Shown piece by piece: positions 26,030 through 38,320 of a stretch of 64,000 nucleotides of DNA. The stretch's first letter is position 1; every line of letters begins with the position of its first letter. The notes below the pieces were generated by a model. The model was not told the DNA's origin and made no database searches. It saw only the letters and a list, made by a program, of their open reading frames with translations. Source of the DNA: Cinnamomum chago (taxonomy: Eukaryota; Streptophyta; Magnoliopsida; Laurales; Lauraceae); NCBI GenBank assembly GCA_038049695.1, contig CP142454.1, forward strand, positions 19,104,501 through 19,168,500. The letters are read 5' to 3'. Made by a program: the position numbers and the translations under genes.

Positions 26030-27330
26030 CTCATAGACTGTGAAATTCCTCCAGAGTGCCTACTTTTTGCATATTGCCCATAGATAGACTCGTGCACATC
26101 ACTCGGACGAAAAATGCCCTTTCATTTCCATATGGGAAAAGGATCCCATATGGGAAGTCTCAAGACCTTTGTATTAAATGCGTCTTTACTAATATAAACT
26201 GATATGATGAGTATCATTTGACACGTTGGGCTGCTGGTTTGGAAAAAAAAAAAAAATAGATTCCAACATTGGAATATAGAACTTTTCCTATGGAAAATCT
26301 TCCAAGCTCTCCCCATATAGAAAAATTAAATCTTCAATATGGGTCGAAATTTTTCCAATATGGGAAAATGTTAGGTTTTTCAATATGGAAGAATTGTCCC
26401 ATGTGGGAATAATGGAAATGCAATATGGGAAATTCCAGGTTTCCAATACAAAAATTATCATAAAGTCTTTCAAAATAATAAAAAAAAACACCTCAAAGAA
26501 TGTCTACGTTTCTTCCACAAAGAAACTTTCCTTTCTCAATTACCACTTACCAGAGGTTTTGGGTTTTCATGACCCGAAATATCTTTCAAGAGGCATCCTG
26601 TATCTTCTCATGCGTGTATAAGGTATTTTGATTTTATTTCTTTGTTTAAAATTTTTTCATGCGTGTCTTCTTCCTTTCTTTGTCAATTGTATCCCCACCC
26701 ATCTCTCTTCCATATTTTGTATGATTTTCTCCAAAATCAAAGTACAATATTGAGATTGAAATGGTGAATGATCCATGGTAAACACTATTTTGTGCAGATG
26801 AGACTGTCACTCTTTGTTGTGAGAAGTCAACAAATTTGGTCGGTGTTTGGAGTGAGAACCCTTGCAACACTCCAATTGCAATCACATTTTTTGACCACTA
26901 TATTGCTTGGTTTTTTATATTGTACATGTAAATGTCTTCTTACATGGAGGCATTTCCGGAAAACCCAAGTCTTTCCCATTTCAGACATGACTTCTTTTCG
27001 CATGGAAAATCCTAAAGGAATTCGCGAATTGGAGAACCAATTTTCCCATATAGGAAGAGCTCGAAAGATTTTCAACATGGAAAGATTTTATATTCCGACA
27101 TGGGAATCTTAACTTTTTTTTCCCAAACTACCAGGCTAGCATGTAAAACAAGACCCATCATATCAGTCCAATGGTATTCAATACAAGAGACCTGAGAGAT
27201 TTCCATATAAGAGCCCTTTCCCATATTAGAAAAGAAATGGCTTGTTCATCTTAGTCATGTGTACGAGTCCCTCTACAAACTATATGCAAAAGGCAAGCAC
27301 TTTAAAATTTTTGGGAGTCCATTATAATAT
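26030..27330. mobile_element. foldback element with long inverted repeats
   Basis: The left arm (about 26030-26350) and the reverse complement of the right arm (about 27330-26980) share blocks in the same order. These are ttttgcatat, gactcgt(g/a)cacat, atatgggaaa, a ctcaggtct/ctcaagacct block, ctgatatgatg, an A-run, ttccaacattggaatat-like sequence and ggaaaatctt(c/t)c. Arms of at least 300 bp bracket an AT-rich core with no coding capacity. The motif atatggg recurs many times. It could be a Mutator-like foldback element, but the outermost bases and target duplication are not resolved. Confidence 0.65.
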
Positions 27331-27339
27331 ATTATGGGG

Positions 27340-30300
27340 GAACGTTTTGAATCTAATTTTGACCATCAGTTATAATTTTGACTAACAGTTAACCCTCTTT
27401 ATTAAAATGTTTCACATTCTCTCTATATAACTAGTCACTCATATTTAAAATGTTTCACATTCTCTCCATATAACTATACACTCTAATCCTTATCTCATCA
27501 AATCATCCACTACTCTTTACTTTAACTCCACTTCTTCCTTTTCTAAGCCTCCTGCTTCACCCCATCCCTTCTACTCCCTTCCTATTCAGTTTTTTTTTTT
27601 TTTTTTTCATTTGTCCAACCTACTTAATGGATAGAAAGAGGTACTCCACGTAACCTTGTTAATGTAAGAACTTTTAATTTATAATGCGACCTTGCAGAGC
27701 ATGGGTGGTTGTCCTAGTGATGCATTATTAGGGAAACATCCCTTACTTTTATTTATTTATTATTTATCATCTTCATCATTATTAATTAATCAGAATGCTG
27801 CACCTAGCTCATCACACCATTAAGGGGGTGAGATAGGTAGGTTATGGATTACATGCTCCCCCAAAATATCACTCCAATCAGAAAACCATAACCATCGATT
27901 TCAGGAACTAAATATCAATGTTCAAACGGTGGATGATCATTGGGTCAGTGTCAAAATTGATGAGTGTAGTGTAGGTGTGTGTTTTGAGAGGGTCTGGATT
28001 ATCATAAGTGGGTTTCTCACTGTATGAAATTTGTATGGTTTTTCCTCTAAACCCCATTTTTCCTCTTTTCTTCTTCTTCCATTCAAAGTGAGAAAACTTT
28101 GAATAAAACCAAAAATTGCAATCTAGAAAGAGAAAATTTCAATATGGGAGACATGGAGATTGATGAAGAATTGATGGTTTTTGGTTCTAGGGTTTCTTGA
28201 GAGATGATGAAAGAAAACACTGGAGAGATGATGGAAGAAAAAAGAGTACCGGTTGGGCCGGAGACGGTGGAAGAACCAGCAGTTTGCAGCGGCAGCGGCA
28301 GCGGGTGACGGGTCAAGAGTAGGGTTTCGGTCGTGAAATGATGTCGTGATTTACACTGGAAAAAACAACAGGATGGGAAAGAGAAATTCACTGTGGGACC
28401 CACATAATAGAGAGATCATACATACAGACTGTTTGTATTGACCTAAGATTTCACTTTAATTGGAGTGGTCGCACCATAAAAATGTTCAAAATGTCAGTGG
28501 GTGCTGATGTGGCATCATCAGTTGCCTTGATGTTGTTGCATTAACCGTGTTTTCGTCGCTGGATGGAATAAATTCCTCTGTTGAATTGAAATTTGATGAG
28601 ATATTCACAGTGGAGATGGGATTCATATTGAACGGTCTTGATAATCTCTATACGAGGCACACAATGGAGTTTTTGACATGTGTTACATGATTCCTAGCAA
28701 TAATAATAATACATGAGTGTCGTGTAAGAACACATGTCCCTGAACCACCATGGGGCTTGCATGATGATAATATGCTCTGTAGGGATTATCCTTAAATTTT
28801 ATATCAGTGAGTGGGTCCCACCATCATGATGGAAGCACGATTCATGCCATGTCAGCAACGATGCTAATCAACACCCAATCATGTTTTCAATCTTACGAGG
28901 GCCTATTCCTATTAACACTAGAGTTTTGGATTTGTCACTCAAGGATGGGATTCATCTTGAGCAGTCCAAATTATCTCTCTGTTGGATGGACCGATGATGG
29001 AGTTCCCAGCGTGTTACATGGTTCCCATGTAATAGCTGCAAGAGGGATCTAGACTCGTGCACATTTGACCGTTCTAAGGACTAGAGTGGGCTAGAGCCCA
29101 CGTGGGGCCCACCTGTGATCTGATCATCTCTCAAGAACCACTATTTATCGTTATTCACACTTGTCCGAATTTGACACTAATCTAAACCTCATCCACCAAT
29201 TAAAAATTATTTACACTTCCTTAATATATATACTCACCATTGTAAATTAGTTTATGACAGGAATTGTTCCTGGCAGAGAATTTTGTTCCGAGAGTATAAT
29301 GGTCTCTGTTCAAAATTATCCTCTCTCTCTTCCTGATAGAGCAAAATAGTCGAGTGTAACTCCATGGTTGTCCTACACTCCTACTTATTGAAATTTGAAA
29401 CGTTCAAGTATATGTTATTCTCTTTTATTGAAAATGATCAAATTCTACTTCAATATAAGTTAATCCCGCTGTAAAATTAAGGTCGTATAAAACACATGAA
29501 CAAAATATAAGATATAGGAAAATACTCAACTGAAAACTAGTTCTCACTATGCTTTCGTGAGAACTATTGGTGGGGTCCACCTTGCAATCAATCCAAACCA
29601 GTGCCCAATAAGGGACCCCTTATTGGTCACTAATCCCGAGGTTTGATACTCATCCAAATGAATTGGAACGTTGATGGAGGGTTGAAATTTTTTTTTTTTA
29701 ATTTGAAGCCATTAAACTCATGGGCGGCAGATGAAAGGGCTAGGACCATGGGATTGGAGTCAAATTTGATACTTTGGGTGGTCCTACATAGATCTTTCCA
29801 CCCCTTTTAATTTCATCCTTAGATGGGACCCACAAATGAGCTTCATAAAAAGTTTTCACAATGTCTCCATGAGAAGAGTTCTCACTAGAACAAACCCCTA
29901 AAATATATATGTGCTGCATATATCAAGGCCACACTATAAATATGATATGGCCCATCAGAACTCCATCTATTGAAGTTTAGATTTTTGAATATTGCATGTA
30001 CAATTTCCCTAGACTCAAATTTGCCCCCGAGCGGTTGAGACTTAAGTACATAGAAGAGTTGTTGAGACTTAAGTACATAGAGCCGTTTGTGCAATATCTT
30101 AGGTCTATACGATATCGCATTGTTATTGTACTAATAGCTGTTATGCATTTAAACTTAGACCGTTGTGGGGTCAAACATTAAGTCAAATAGCAATTGTATA
30201 AAAAAAATCCCTTAAATTTTTATAGATTGGAAATGAAGAAGTTGTTTTTACACTTTACAACTGAATAAAAAATGAAAATCTTTTTCTTACAACTCGTTGC

Positions 30301-31730
30301 AGTTGACGGATCTACCTAAGCTCCTATTCAAGTCCCATTTTTACTCCGATCCAAATCCAATTACTTCAAATTCATATCACTTGATTTTTATTTAGATCTA
30401 TCACTTGATGACCTTGTTTTTAATTTAGATCATATCACTTGATTCGAAATAGCCAAATATTAAACACAAATCTAGTTTCTTTGTCTTAAAACATTATCTG
30501 CTTGTGTGATTCCATGTGAAGCGTTCATCTCATACAATAGTAAAAGAAACAAAATGAAGGTTGTTATAATAACTTCACTTGATTTTATTTTAATAACACT
30601 CATTCAAATCGCTTCATGGCCATTGCAAGAGACCCTTTTTATCTTCTTGTCTCCCGTCTCAATCTCTCAGCTCTTTTTCCCTCTTACTGACAAAGGACCT
30701 TCTCTTTAACTCCTCAACTTTCTCCAGTCTCAAGTAGTTTTCTTATCTGGGCAGTATAGTTTTTCATTCTTTACTGTATTTTTTCTATTGAGTTTCTCAG
30801 TCTTTAATCACTTGCGTATAAAAGGATAATTAGGCCACAAATTGTCATCTTTTGTTGGCTATTGTATCAAACCATTTAACTCTAAGAGGTAGCTTAGATG
30901 GCTTAGGACCATGGTTTGCATCCGGAGGTTGTAGGTTCGAAACTGTACTACTAGATTGTGGCTACATAGGAGTTTACTTGACTTTCCTCTGAGCCCAGAA
31001 GGATTAGTCCCCCTCAAAGGGTTGGGAACCCTCAGATAGAATTTTTTTTTTTATATCAAACTATTTGCACCCGAAATCATAGAGGTCCACCATGTTGTGC
31101 ACAAGCTGTTAGAACAATTAAGTGAGGGGAGAAAACTCCCATAGTGCTAGTGATCTCCCATGTCTAGGGATATTCCTAGACCATTTGCTAAGGATTTTCT
31201 TCATCTTAGGTTCCAAGGAAGAGCATTTTCTCCACAAGGGTTGCTAAGTTGGTTAGTACTTAGTACCCACGCAGCCCCACATGTCATGTTTTTGTTTAAG
31301 TATCAATTTCTAAATTTGTAACTCTTCTCATGTGTGGGTGTCCTCTTCCACTGTCTTAAGTAAAAATAGTAGAATTTTTTTTCCTGGCGGCACTGATCCA
31401 TTTGAAGTGTGTAGCAAACTAGAAAATTAAACCTTCCTCCAAGTAAGATGCATTGGGTTTTATAGAGTTCATACTTCAACCACCGATTTGGTTTGTTGAG
31501 ATAGCCACTGTCACTCTGTCAGCCCTCGTAATTGTTCCCCTCATTCTGCAGATTTTTCTGGGGGCTAACCACCCATGACAAAGTCCTGTTGAAGCTCTAA
31601 TGGTCACATGTGGTAGGGCCTACATGCCATAAACACATCAACACAAACAGTATCATGCCCTCTATTCTATATATTTCATCTTTTGCTCTTTAAAAGAGTA
31701 GAAATCCATATTTTACTTTCTAACTAAAAA
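27340..31730. other. gene-poor region with dispersed repeat sequence
   Basis: No open frame has protein-like character. A possible MITE with imperfect inverted ends (ctagttctcac ... gttctcactag) spans about 29535-29890, with gtgggtcc-type motifs inside. Many GTGGGCCC/GGGACCCAC patches (28380-29110) look like remnants of further MITEs. Confidence 0.4.
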
Positions 31731-31742
31731 TCATTTAAAATT

Positions 31743-32438
31743 GAGGATTTTACCTAAAAATAAACCGTGTTTGGCCGTTGCACGAAATAGCAAAAACTAT
31801 TTCCTTCTACACAAACGTGGTCCGTTAGGCATTGTTTCTGTTTGGTTTTTTTTTTTTATTATTATTATTATTAACTTGGGACCAACTACGCTAGCGTTGG
31901 TCAATTTAAAATGAAGTGACGCTAGCGTTGCTATTCGTAAACTGTTGACATATGGGTGTATGTCTTAGTATCATGTCTTCGGCTGACTGTTGGCATCTGG
32001 TTCTTCATAAAGCTTCCTTCACTTCATCCCATGTTTTCGAAGAACAGAGAATCCACCATGGGTGGTGGTGGTGGTGGGGGGGTGTTTCGGGATTCGTCAA
32101 AGAGTTGAAGAGTTGCAACACTATTAGCATATGTGAAAAAGTTGTAAAAACAAGTTTTTCACTGTTAGCATAGACAGAAAACTTACAAATACAAGTTTTG
32201 CCGCTTCTTATATAGGCGGAAAAGCTGCAAGTAGAGAAGGGATGAGGGAAATTGATGAGGAAAAGTTGAATTTAGGGAGCAAAGAGGGACGCTAGCGTCA
32301 CCCATATTTATTTGGGGTGATGCTATCGTCCCTTGTGAAAAAAAAAATGTGGTGGGATGAAAGATCTCATGCAGCGGGAAATATTTTTCACTATTTCGTG
32401 CAATGGCTAAATACTGTTCATTTTTCGGTAAAATCCTC
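31743..32438. mobile_element. Mutator-type MITE
   Basis: Inverted ends of about 50 bp start GAGGATTTTACC and continue through a conserved gcacgaaatag near position 40-50 on both sides. The flanks are TTTAAAATT (31734-31742) and TTTAATATT (32439-32447), a 9-bp target duplication with one mismatch, which is the Mutator signature. The interior holds four gct(a/t)(g/t)cg-type motifs (for example gacgctagcgtcaccc near 32290) and no coding capacity. Confidence 0.75.
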
Positions 32439-32447
32439 TTTAATATT

Positions 32448-34900
32448 TTTTCTTCCATCTGAGTTGGGAATGGAATCTTGCAAGAAGAAAGGGAAAAGAA
32501 TGGGAGAAAAGTAATTTGTAACTATTGTTTTCCTTTTGATATTAATAAGGTCAATGAAAAGAATAAAAAAAAGGAATTAAAGGATAAATTGGAACCAATT
32601 TTTTACCTTTTTAAAGTAGTTAATTAGTTAACTTTTCCCTTTTTACACAAATTTATATTCCAATTTTTTTAAGAAATATCTGTGAAAAGCTTTAAGAGCA
32701 AAGTCATCACTCTATATGAGGGTTGAAACTTTTGAGGCCCCTGAATGATAGGGTACACTGATTTGATTGAAGGATTGTTTCATGTTTGACTCCACCCCTA
32801 ATTAACCCACATGTATCCCTACCCATACTCCTTTTCCCAACATTTGGCAGAGAGATTTTCAACTATGAGTACTGCATAGTCCTCACATGCGGGCTAGCTT
32901 GTAAGGCCCATCTAGGTGCATGCTATTTTTATAAAGGTCTTATCATAGATAAAGGTATGTAAAAAAGATCAACCCATCATATTATCCTTATCGTTGTTGC
33001 AACATCCTTTAGTGGCCTTTTACTCTCTCTTTCTCTATGTCTCTCTCTCTTGTTAGATTCAGTCCAATGGCGAGCAGAGATCAAATTAATAAATATAAAA
33101 TTGGACTGGATATGAGATCATTCGGGATAGTGAATCTTGTGGGAGAATACTGATCAAAAGTGGACCCAAGTGGGATCGCACTTACAATCCGCTTATAGGA
33201 GAAACTTTCTCATAATTGGCATGCATTCATGTGGGTCCATAAAAAGGTTTCTTAATTAAAAAAAAAGGAAAAGATTTTACTCCATAGAAATGAATTCAGC
33301 TCAATTTATCAAGTAATGTGAAAATGGTAAATGGCTTAACCACACTGAATACAATTCTCATATTGAACAATTGCTTAACCACACTATTTAAAGCATGACA
33401 TGTAAACATAAGAAATTAAAAATTAATGAAGTATCAACGCATATCAAAATTTTAAAAATATATTTAGTTTCTACATATTATCCTGTTGCAACCGTGATAT
33501 AAATTGGATCTTTTACCTCTCATGTTTCTAAGGTCCTTACCCCCCCTATAACCACATTTGACACTTATTATAGAAAACTTTTATGGAGTGTATATTTAAA
33601 TTTTTTTTTTGTTAGTGTAGGCCTGATTTTAGCCCAACCCATCTCAAACTGAGCTGTGTTATCCTTAATTAACATTGGGCTTCAATCAAAACTGTGAGGT
33701 CTACTGAAAGTCAAATGAATGAAATGGTCAAAATCGAAATTGTAGGTCAAAATTAAAATGAATAAAATGGTCACTTGTGTATTCATTTTCCATCAAAAGG
33801 GGTGATCTTGATGAACATTTTATGGATGCTTGCTTATGTCTCTTCAATTTTAACCATTTTTAAAAGCACACTTCTAAAAGGAAAAAACTAGCAATTTATT
33901 CTGTGCTAAACTGCATGCATTTTTTGCATCTGGCCTCCCCAAGAATTTATTTTACATAGTGGTCCCACATAAAGAAAATTTTCTTGGTCTTGGGACTGCC
34001 ACTTGAAATATCAACGTCTGAGAGAGAGAGAGTGAAAAATCAAAATCAAAATCAAAATCCAAATCCCTGAGTCCTGTTTTGGCATAGCAGGATCCCCATG
34101 TGATCTTCAATGGGGGGCAGTTCACATTTAAGTGATTTCATGAGCACCAACTGCTCCATGCTCTTGTGATAATCCCTTGTAGTACTGCCCTGAGACTTTT
34201 CACGTGGATCCATGGACGGCCCACCGGCTCCCAATTATTCTGCTATCGTCTTATCCACATCATGTCCAGGACACCCTCCTCTGTCCACTTGTGTGCATGG
34301 CCCTCACACCCTCAAATCACCAACCTTGTCATTAACCCCTCAAATCAAGGATCTTGTGGGTCTCCCCTATCAATTTATGGTTACAAAAATGGACCCATCT
34401 AGGCATGAAATCAAATGTATTTGTTTGGCCCCAAAACGCCCACATTGCTCAACTCCTCTTTTTTATTTTTTTTTATTTTTCACACAGAAGCCTACCATGA
34501 TTTAACTACCACCCCCAATTAGGACTGATCCTTATTAATTTAACACCAATTCAATTATTGTTCACTTTTGAGTTTAATCAAAAGAAATTGCACTATGTAA
34601 ATGCATTAAACTTTGAGGCCCTTTAACTAAACTGTTATTGGGCCTGCCCCTTATCGAAAAATTTGATCTAATATCCATACTCCACTTGTTTGTCAAGGAT
34701 GATTTTGTGGTCAATGTCTTATGTCATCAAACTCATAGTTAGAGCATCATTAGCCCCTTCAAATTAAGAAACTTGTGGGTTTACCTACCCAATTGAAAAT
34801 ACTGAGGATAGACTATTCTATGGTTATAAAGAAGCCACGATTTGAGAACTGAAGTGGGTTTATTAAGTTCTTCATCCCATTGACTCCTCCAAAATGGGTC
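32448..34900. other. intergenic, AT-rich
   Basis: Low-complexity A/T runs, a short (GA)n at 34021-34034 and a TGGCATAGCAGGATCC-like patch, but no gene or complete element that I can support. Confidence 0.4.
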
Positions 34901-34973
34901 TCTCCTAAAAATCATGGTGGTCAAAGAGAACCATGAAGAAGTATAGGGGGAAGGGGTGGTTCAATATTGGAAA

Positions 34974-35003
<30 letters not shown>
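34974..35003. repeat. poly-G tract of about 30 bases
   Basis: An uninterrupted G run, unusual in an AT-rich region. A second short G run is at about 35083. Confidence 0.9.
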
Positions 35004-35006
<3 letters not shown>

Positions 35007-36007
35007 GTGGAATGGTTGAAAATGAGGAGTCATGGTTTTGGGTTTTGTGGAGGGAAGGGAAAGAAAGGAAAGAAAAAAAAGGGGGGGTACATGGTTGGGA
35101 GTCATCAGTCATGTGATTGCATTTATAGTGGGGTTTTAGTGTCTTGTTCCCTAGTGCACATGGGATCATTGGTAGGTGTTGGAAAGCAAAGGATATGCAT
35201 GTGCTCCCATGTGCTTCCTCCAACACTCACCCCTCCTATTTTTGCACACAAATGATTTGAGAGGGTCACTGCCAAAGCAAGCCCCAAACAAAAACTTTGG
35301 AGTCTTGCCTCTTGGTTTCTTTCATAAGAGGAAAAATGACCCAGAAGCTCCTTTTGTTTGATCAATGGGACCAACAGCTCCATGGTTTTAATTTCTTGAA
35401 CCAAAAGCCCCCATGTTCAAGGAGCATTCCCACCAATATTTCTGCCTACAGGTTTGACAATAACACTTCTTCAATGTTCAACTAGTTATAATCCCAAATG
35501 GTTTTAGACTACCAAATTAGATGGTTAATTAAGATTTAACTGTTCTAGAAATAGTTGGGATATGACCCTTCAAATTGATGACTCATCTGATCAATGATTG
35601 AAGCTTCCCAGTTTGTAACATTTATTGAAGGTAGAGATTTTCTTACTAGACTCTGGAAGATTCAAGCAATTTTCATAAGAGGTATGGCATCCAATGCCAA
35701 TAGTACCAATCCTATAGACCCGATGTAGGGGTATAATAATTCTTGTGTGCATGTGATGGTCCATTATTCATTGAGGCCAATTACGAGAATGCTAATTGGA
35801 TGAGCCCAAGTATTGGCTTTACCCACCTTGGAGGCTTGCAGGTGTTGCAAAAGGGATGATGCTTTTGTTCTCTACAATTGATGTCTCTTTGACTCGTATT
35901 CTAAAGCAGGTAGTATTAAGAGATTACTTGGTTATGGCATTTTGTTGAGTTCAATGTCCACAATTGCTCCTGAGCAGTTATAATTTTGGTCGAGCTATCG
36001 TCCTCAC

Positions 36008-36195
36008 CATAAAACTATTGTTGTGTCGTTTCCTATCACCAATTGGTTTTGTGATAAGTGGTAGCTCAATAGGGTGTAAGATCCTACAAGTGGTATCAGA
36101 GCCTGGTAGGTCCATAAAACTATTGTTGTGCCGTTTCCTATCACCAATTGGTTTTAAGATAAGTGGTTGCTCAATAGGGTGTAAGATCCTACACA
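36008..36195. repeat. tandem repeat of about 110 bp containing a primer-binding-site-like motif
   Basis: Two copies of a unit running from ccataaaactattgttgtg to gtgtaagatcctaca lie in tandem. The junction reads tggtatcagagcc (36092-36104), identical to the initiator-tRNA-Met primer-binding site that follows the 5' LTR of many plant retroelements. An LTR-derived repeat is therefore likely. Confidence 0.6.
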
Positions 36196-36410
36196 CTTCA
36201 TTAGCTTCTTAATATTTTGTTATTGCTTTGTATGATTTTATTCTGATTTTAATACCACTTCAAAAAAAGTGACCTTTGGCGGCAGATTCCATGACTCTCA
36301 CCTGCAGTTTTTTTTTTTCGCCATTATTTCAACCATTTTATCTTATACAGTCTTAGAGGAAAAAACCACCGCTAAAGCCCATCTTGTCCATCACCATTTG
36401 TTTTTGAGTT

Positions 36411-36541
36411 TCTTCAGCTAACTATTGCTACCAAAACCTCAAGGCGTTAGTAGAGGCAGTGGAGCCGGCTGGCTCTGATACCATCTTGAATTTCTTCAGC
36501 TATTGCTATCAAAACATCAAAGTGTTAGTAGAGACAGCGAA
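36411..36541 (-). repeat. tandem repeat with minus-strand primer-binding-site motif
   Basis: Two diverged copies of a unit with ttcttcagct, (a)aaac(c/a)tcaa and gttagtagag lie in tandem. Between them is ggctctgataccatc, the reverse complement of a tRNA-Met primer-binding site. It probably derives from a second LTR retroelement in opposite orientation to that at 36092. Confidence 0.45.
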
Positions 36542-37247
36542 AATATTTTTCAATATCCCCCTTCAGATGGGGCTCACTCTTCAATATTTGTCTCTCTTCT
36601 TGTAGCAACCCCTTTATTGGCTTCTATGAGAATCAATTTCTTAGAATAATGCAGTATGGTGTCGAATCCAAACCGTTGGATTGACAACTATATATGAGAA
36701 ATCAGTCATTTGCAATTTAAAACCATCTAGTTCATCTCCAATTTATGGAGATTAAGAAGTTTTTCATCCATTCAATGCAAATCTAGTCACTTGGATTGAA
36801 ACATTTTCCCTTCTTCTTTTGAATCAAGGCTTGATGTCATTAGTAAATAACCTAGAGTACTGTGGATAAAATAATAAGAGAGTTTAACACAAGGATCATT
36901 TAGTAATTTTCCATTTTTGTGTGGTGAGTACTGTAGTGGGGTACCTCCAAACTTCCCGCTCTTCCAATTATTTTGTGGGTTGGCCTCCATATGTCATGGT
37001 ACTGGATGTAAACCGTGAGCCTTTTAAGCTTTAAAGGGTGATAACGTGAAGGTTTGGATTTTCTGGACTTCAATCTCTCTCTTTCAACCCCAAGTGCTTA
37101 TATGAGCATCCAACACTCTCTTTGTTTTGCAAAGATGAGGGTCTCAACTTAATAAGGTAGAAACAGCACTGGAGGAGCTTCTGCCTCTTCTTTCCATTTT
37201 TCTTTCATACATTCCTTCTTTATTTCCAATTAGTAGAGAGGGGAATG

Positions 37248-37273
37248 TCTTCTTCTTCTTCTTCTTCTTCTTC
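37248..37273. repeat. (CTT)n in the HLH gene leader
   Basis: About eight CTT units lie in a pyrimidine-rich stretch (37170-37480) upstream of the HLH start codon, consistent with plant promoter or 5' UTR sequence. Confidence 0.8.
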
Positions 37274-37660
37274 ATTTCTTATTTCTTATTTTTAATATTG
37301 TTCTTCTGTTCTACTACTTCTTCTTGTTTCCTTTTTCTTCTGTTCTTCTCTGTTTGTATTAGTGCAATCTTTTTTTCATTCTCCTTTATTGTGATTGTTA
37401 TTATAATTTGTTTATGGGCCTCTCTTTTCTGATTTTTTAATTTTTTTCCTTTGTCTTTGGCATTGTTTTTCTTTGTTTAATAGCGCTCTCTCCCTCACGC
37501 GCACAATGTTTGGTTCTTAGACATTATGCTTTTCTTTTATTACTACCACCACCACTACCAATACCGCTGCTGTTAGTTTGTTCAGCTGTTTGTAATTTCT
37601 TTTCCATTGTTTTCCTTTTATTGTTAAATTTTACAGTGTGAATCCTAGTCCTTCGCTTTG

Positions 37661-38320
37661 ATGGGGGAGCTTCAGATAAATAAAAGAAAGCGGTTTTACG
37701 CATTTGAGCCAAATGTAATACTACGTGCAGATTTCTCACAAAAGTACATACATTATCTGTTACCGGCTTTGATTAAAATTGGCAACGACAGAACTTGCGA
37801 CAAAGATGAAAATCAAGAGATTGAGAAGATTGTGAGGTTTGAAGTCGACATGGCATTGGTGTTATCTGCCAGCGGGTTCAAATGGAGCCACGCCTTAAAG
37901 CGAAAGCTCAAAAGAGACTTCGACCCAGAGTCTCCTCTTAAGACCCCAACAAACCTACCAACCTCTTCAAGCCTACTTCAAATGTATGGACAAAATAAAA
38001 GTAGCAACATAGGGGAAAAGATTGGGGAGATTTCACTGCTGCCACCCCTTTCTAGGCATTTGGTTCCAGTTGGTTATCAGAAAAACAATAGTTCTAAGGA
38101 TTTAGAGAAGTCACAGTGCGATCACCAGCGTTCAACAAGGAAGAGAACTAGAATTACAGGTGACTCGGAGGAGATAGGGCGCCGTCTAAGGACTCTAAGA
38201 AAGGTTTTGCCAGGTGGGGATGAGATGAATATGTGTGAACTGCTTTCCCAAGTAGAGAGCTATGTGGCCTGTCTTGAGGTGCAGGTGAGTATCCTTAGAA
38301 CCCTAGTCAATATACAATAG
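37661..38320 (+). CDS. atypical HLH transcriptional regulator, IBH1/AIF-like
   Basis: Intronless frame of 219 residues from ATG 37661 to TAG 38318-38320. The N-terminus has KRKRFYAFEPN and an IHYLLPALIKI helix. The middle has SASGFKWSHALKRKLK, a block seen in IBH1-type proteins. The C-terminus is a short HLH: EEIGRRLRTLRKVLPGGDEM, then CELLSQVESYVACLEVQVSI. The region preceding helix 1 is basic (RSTRKRTRI) but lacks the E-box-reading His-Glu-Arg pattern. By analogy with IBH1/AIF proteins it may dimerise with and antagonise other bHLH factors in brassinosteroid or growth control in the nucleus; this is inference from family. A TIR element begins at its stop codon. Confidence 0.8.
   Translation: MGELQINKRKRFYAFEPNVILRADFSQKYIHYLLPALIKIGNDRTCDKDENQEIEKIVRFEVDMALVLSASGFKWSHALKRKLKRDFDPESPLKTPTNLPTSSSLLQMYGQNKSSNIGEKIGEISLLPPLSRHLVPVGYQKNNSSKDLEKSQCDHQRSTRKRTRITGDSEEIGRRLRTLRKVLPGGDEMNMCELLSQVESYVACLEVQVSILRTLVNIQ

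Noticed and set aside
26768..27112. Plus-strand frame of 114 codons near CSN5
   Set aside because: It lies within the foldback element, has no domain and no codon character, and its complement is open to a similar extent.
28083..28403. Minus-strand frame of 106 codons with a Ser/Phe-rich product
   Set aside because: No recognisable pattern, no TATA box or splice context. It sits in repeat-like sequence with GTGGGACCC motifs.
34905..35255. Poly-Pro and poly-Gly frames
   Set aside because: They are produced by the poly-G tract at 34974-35003.
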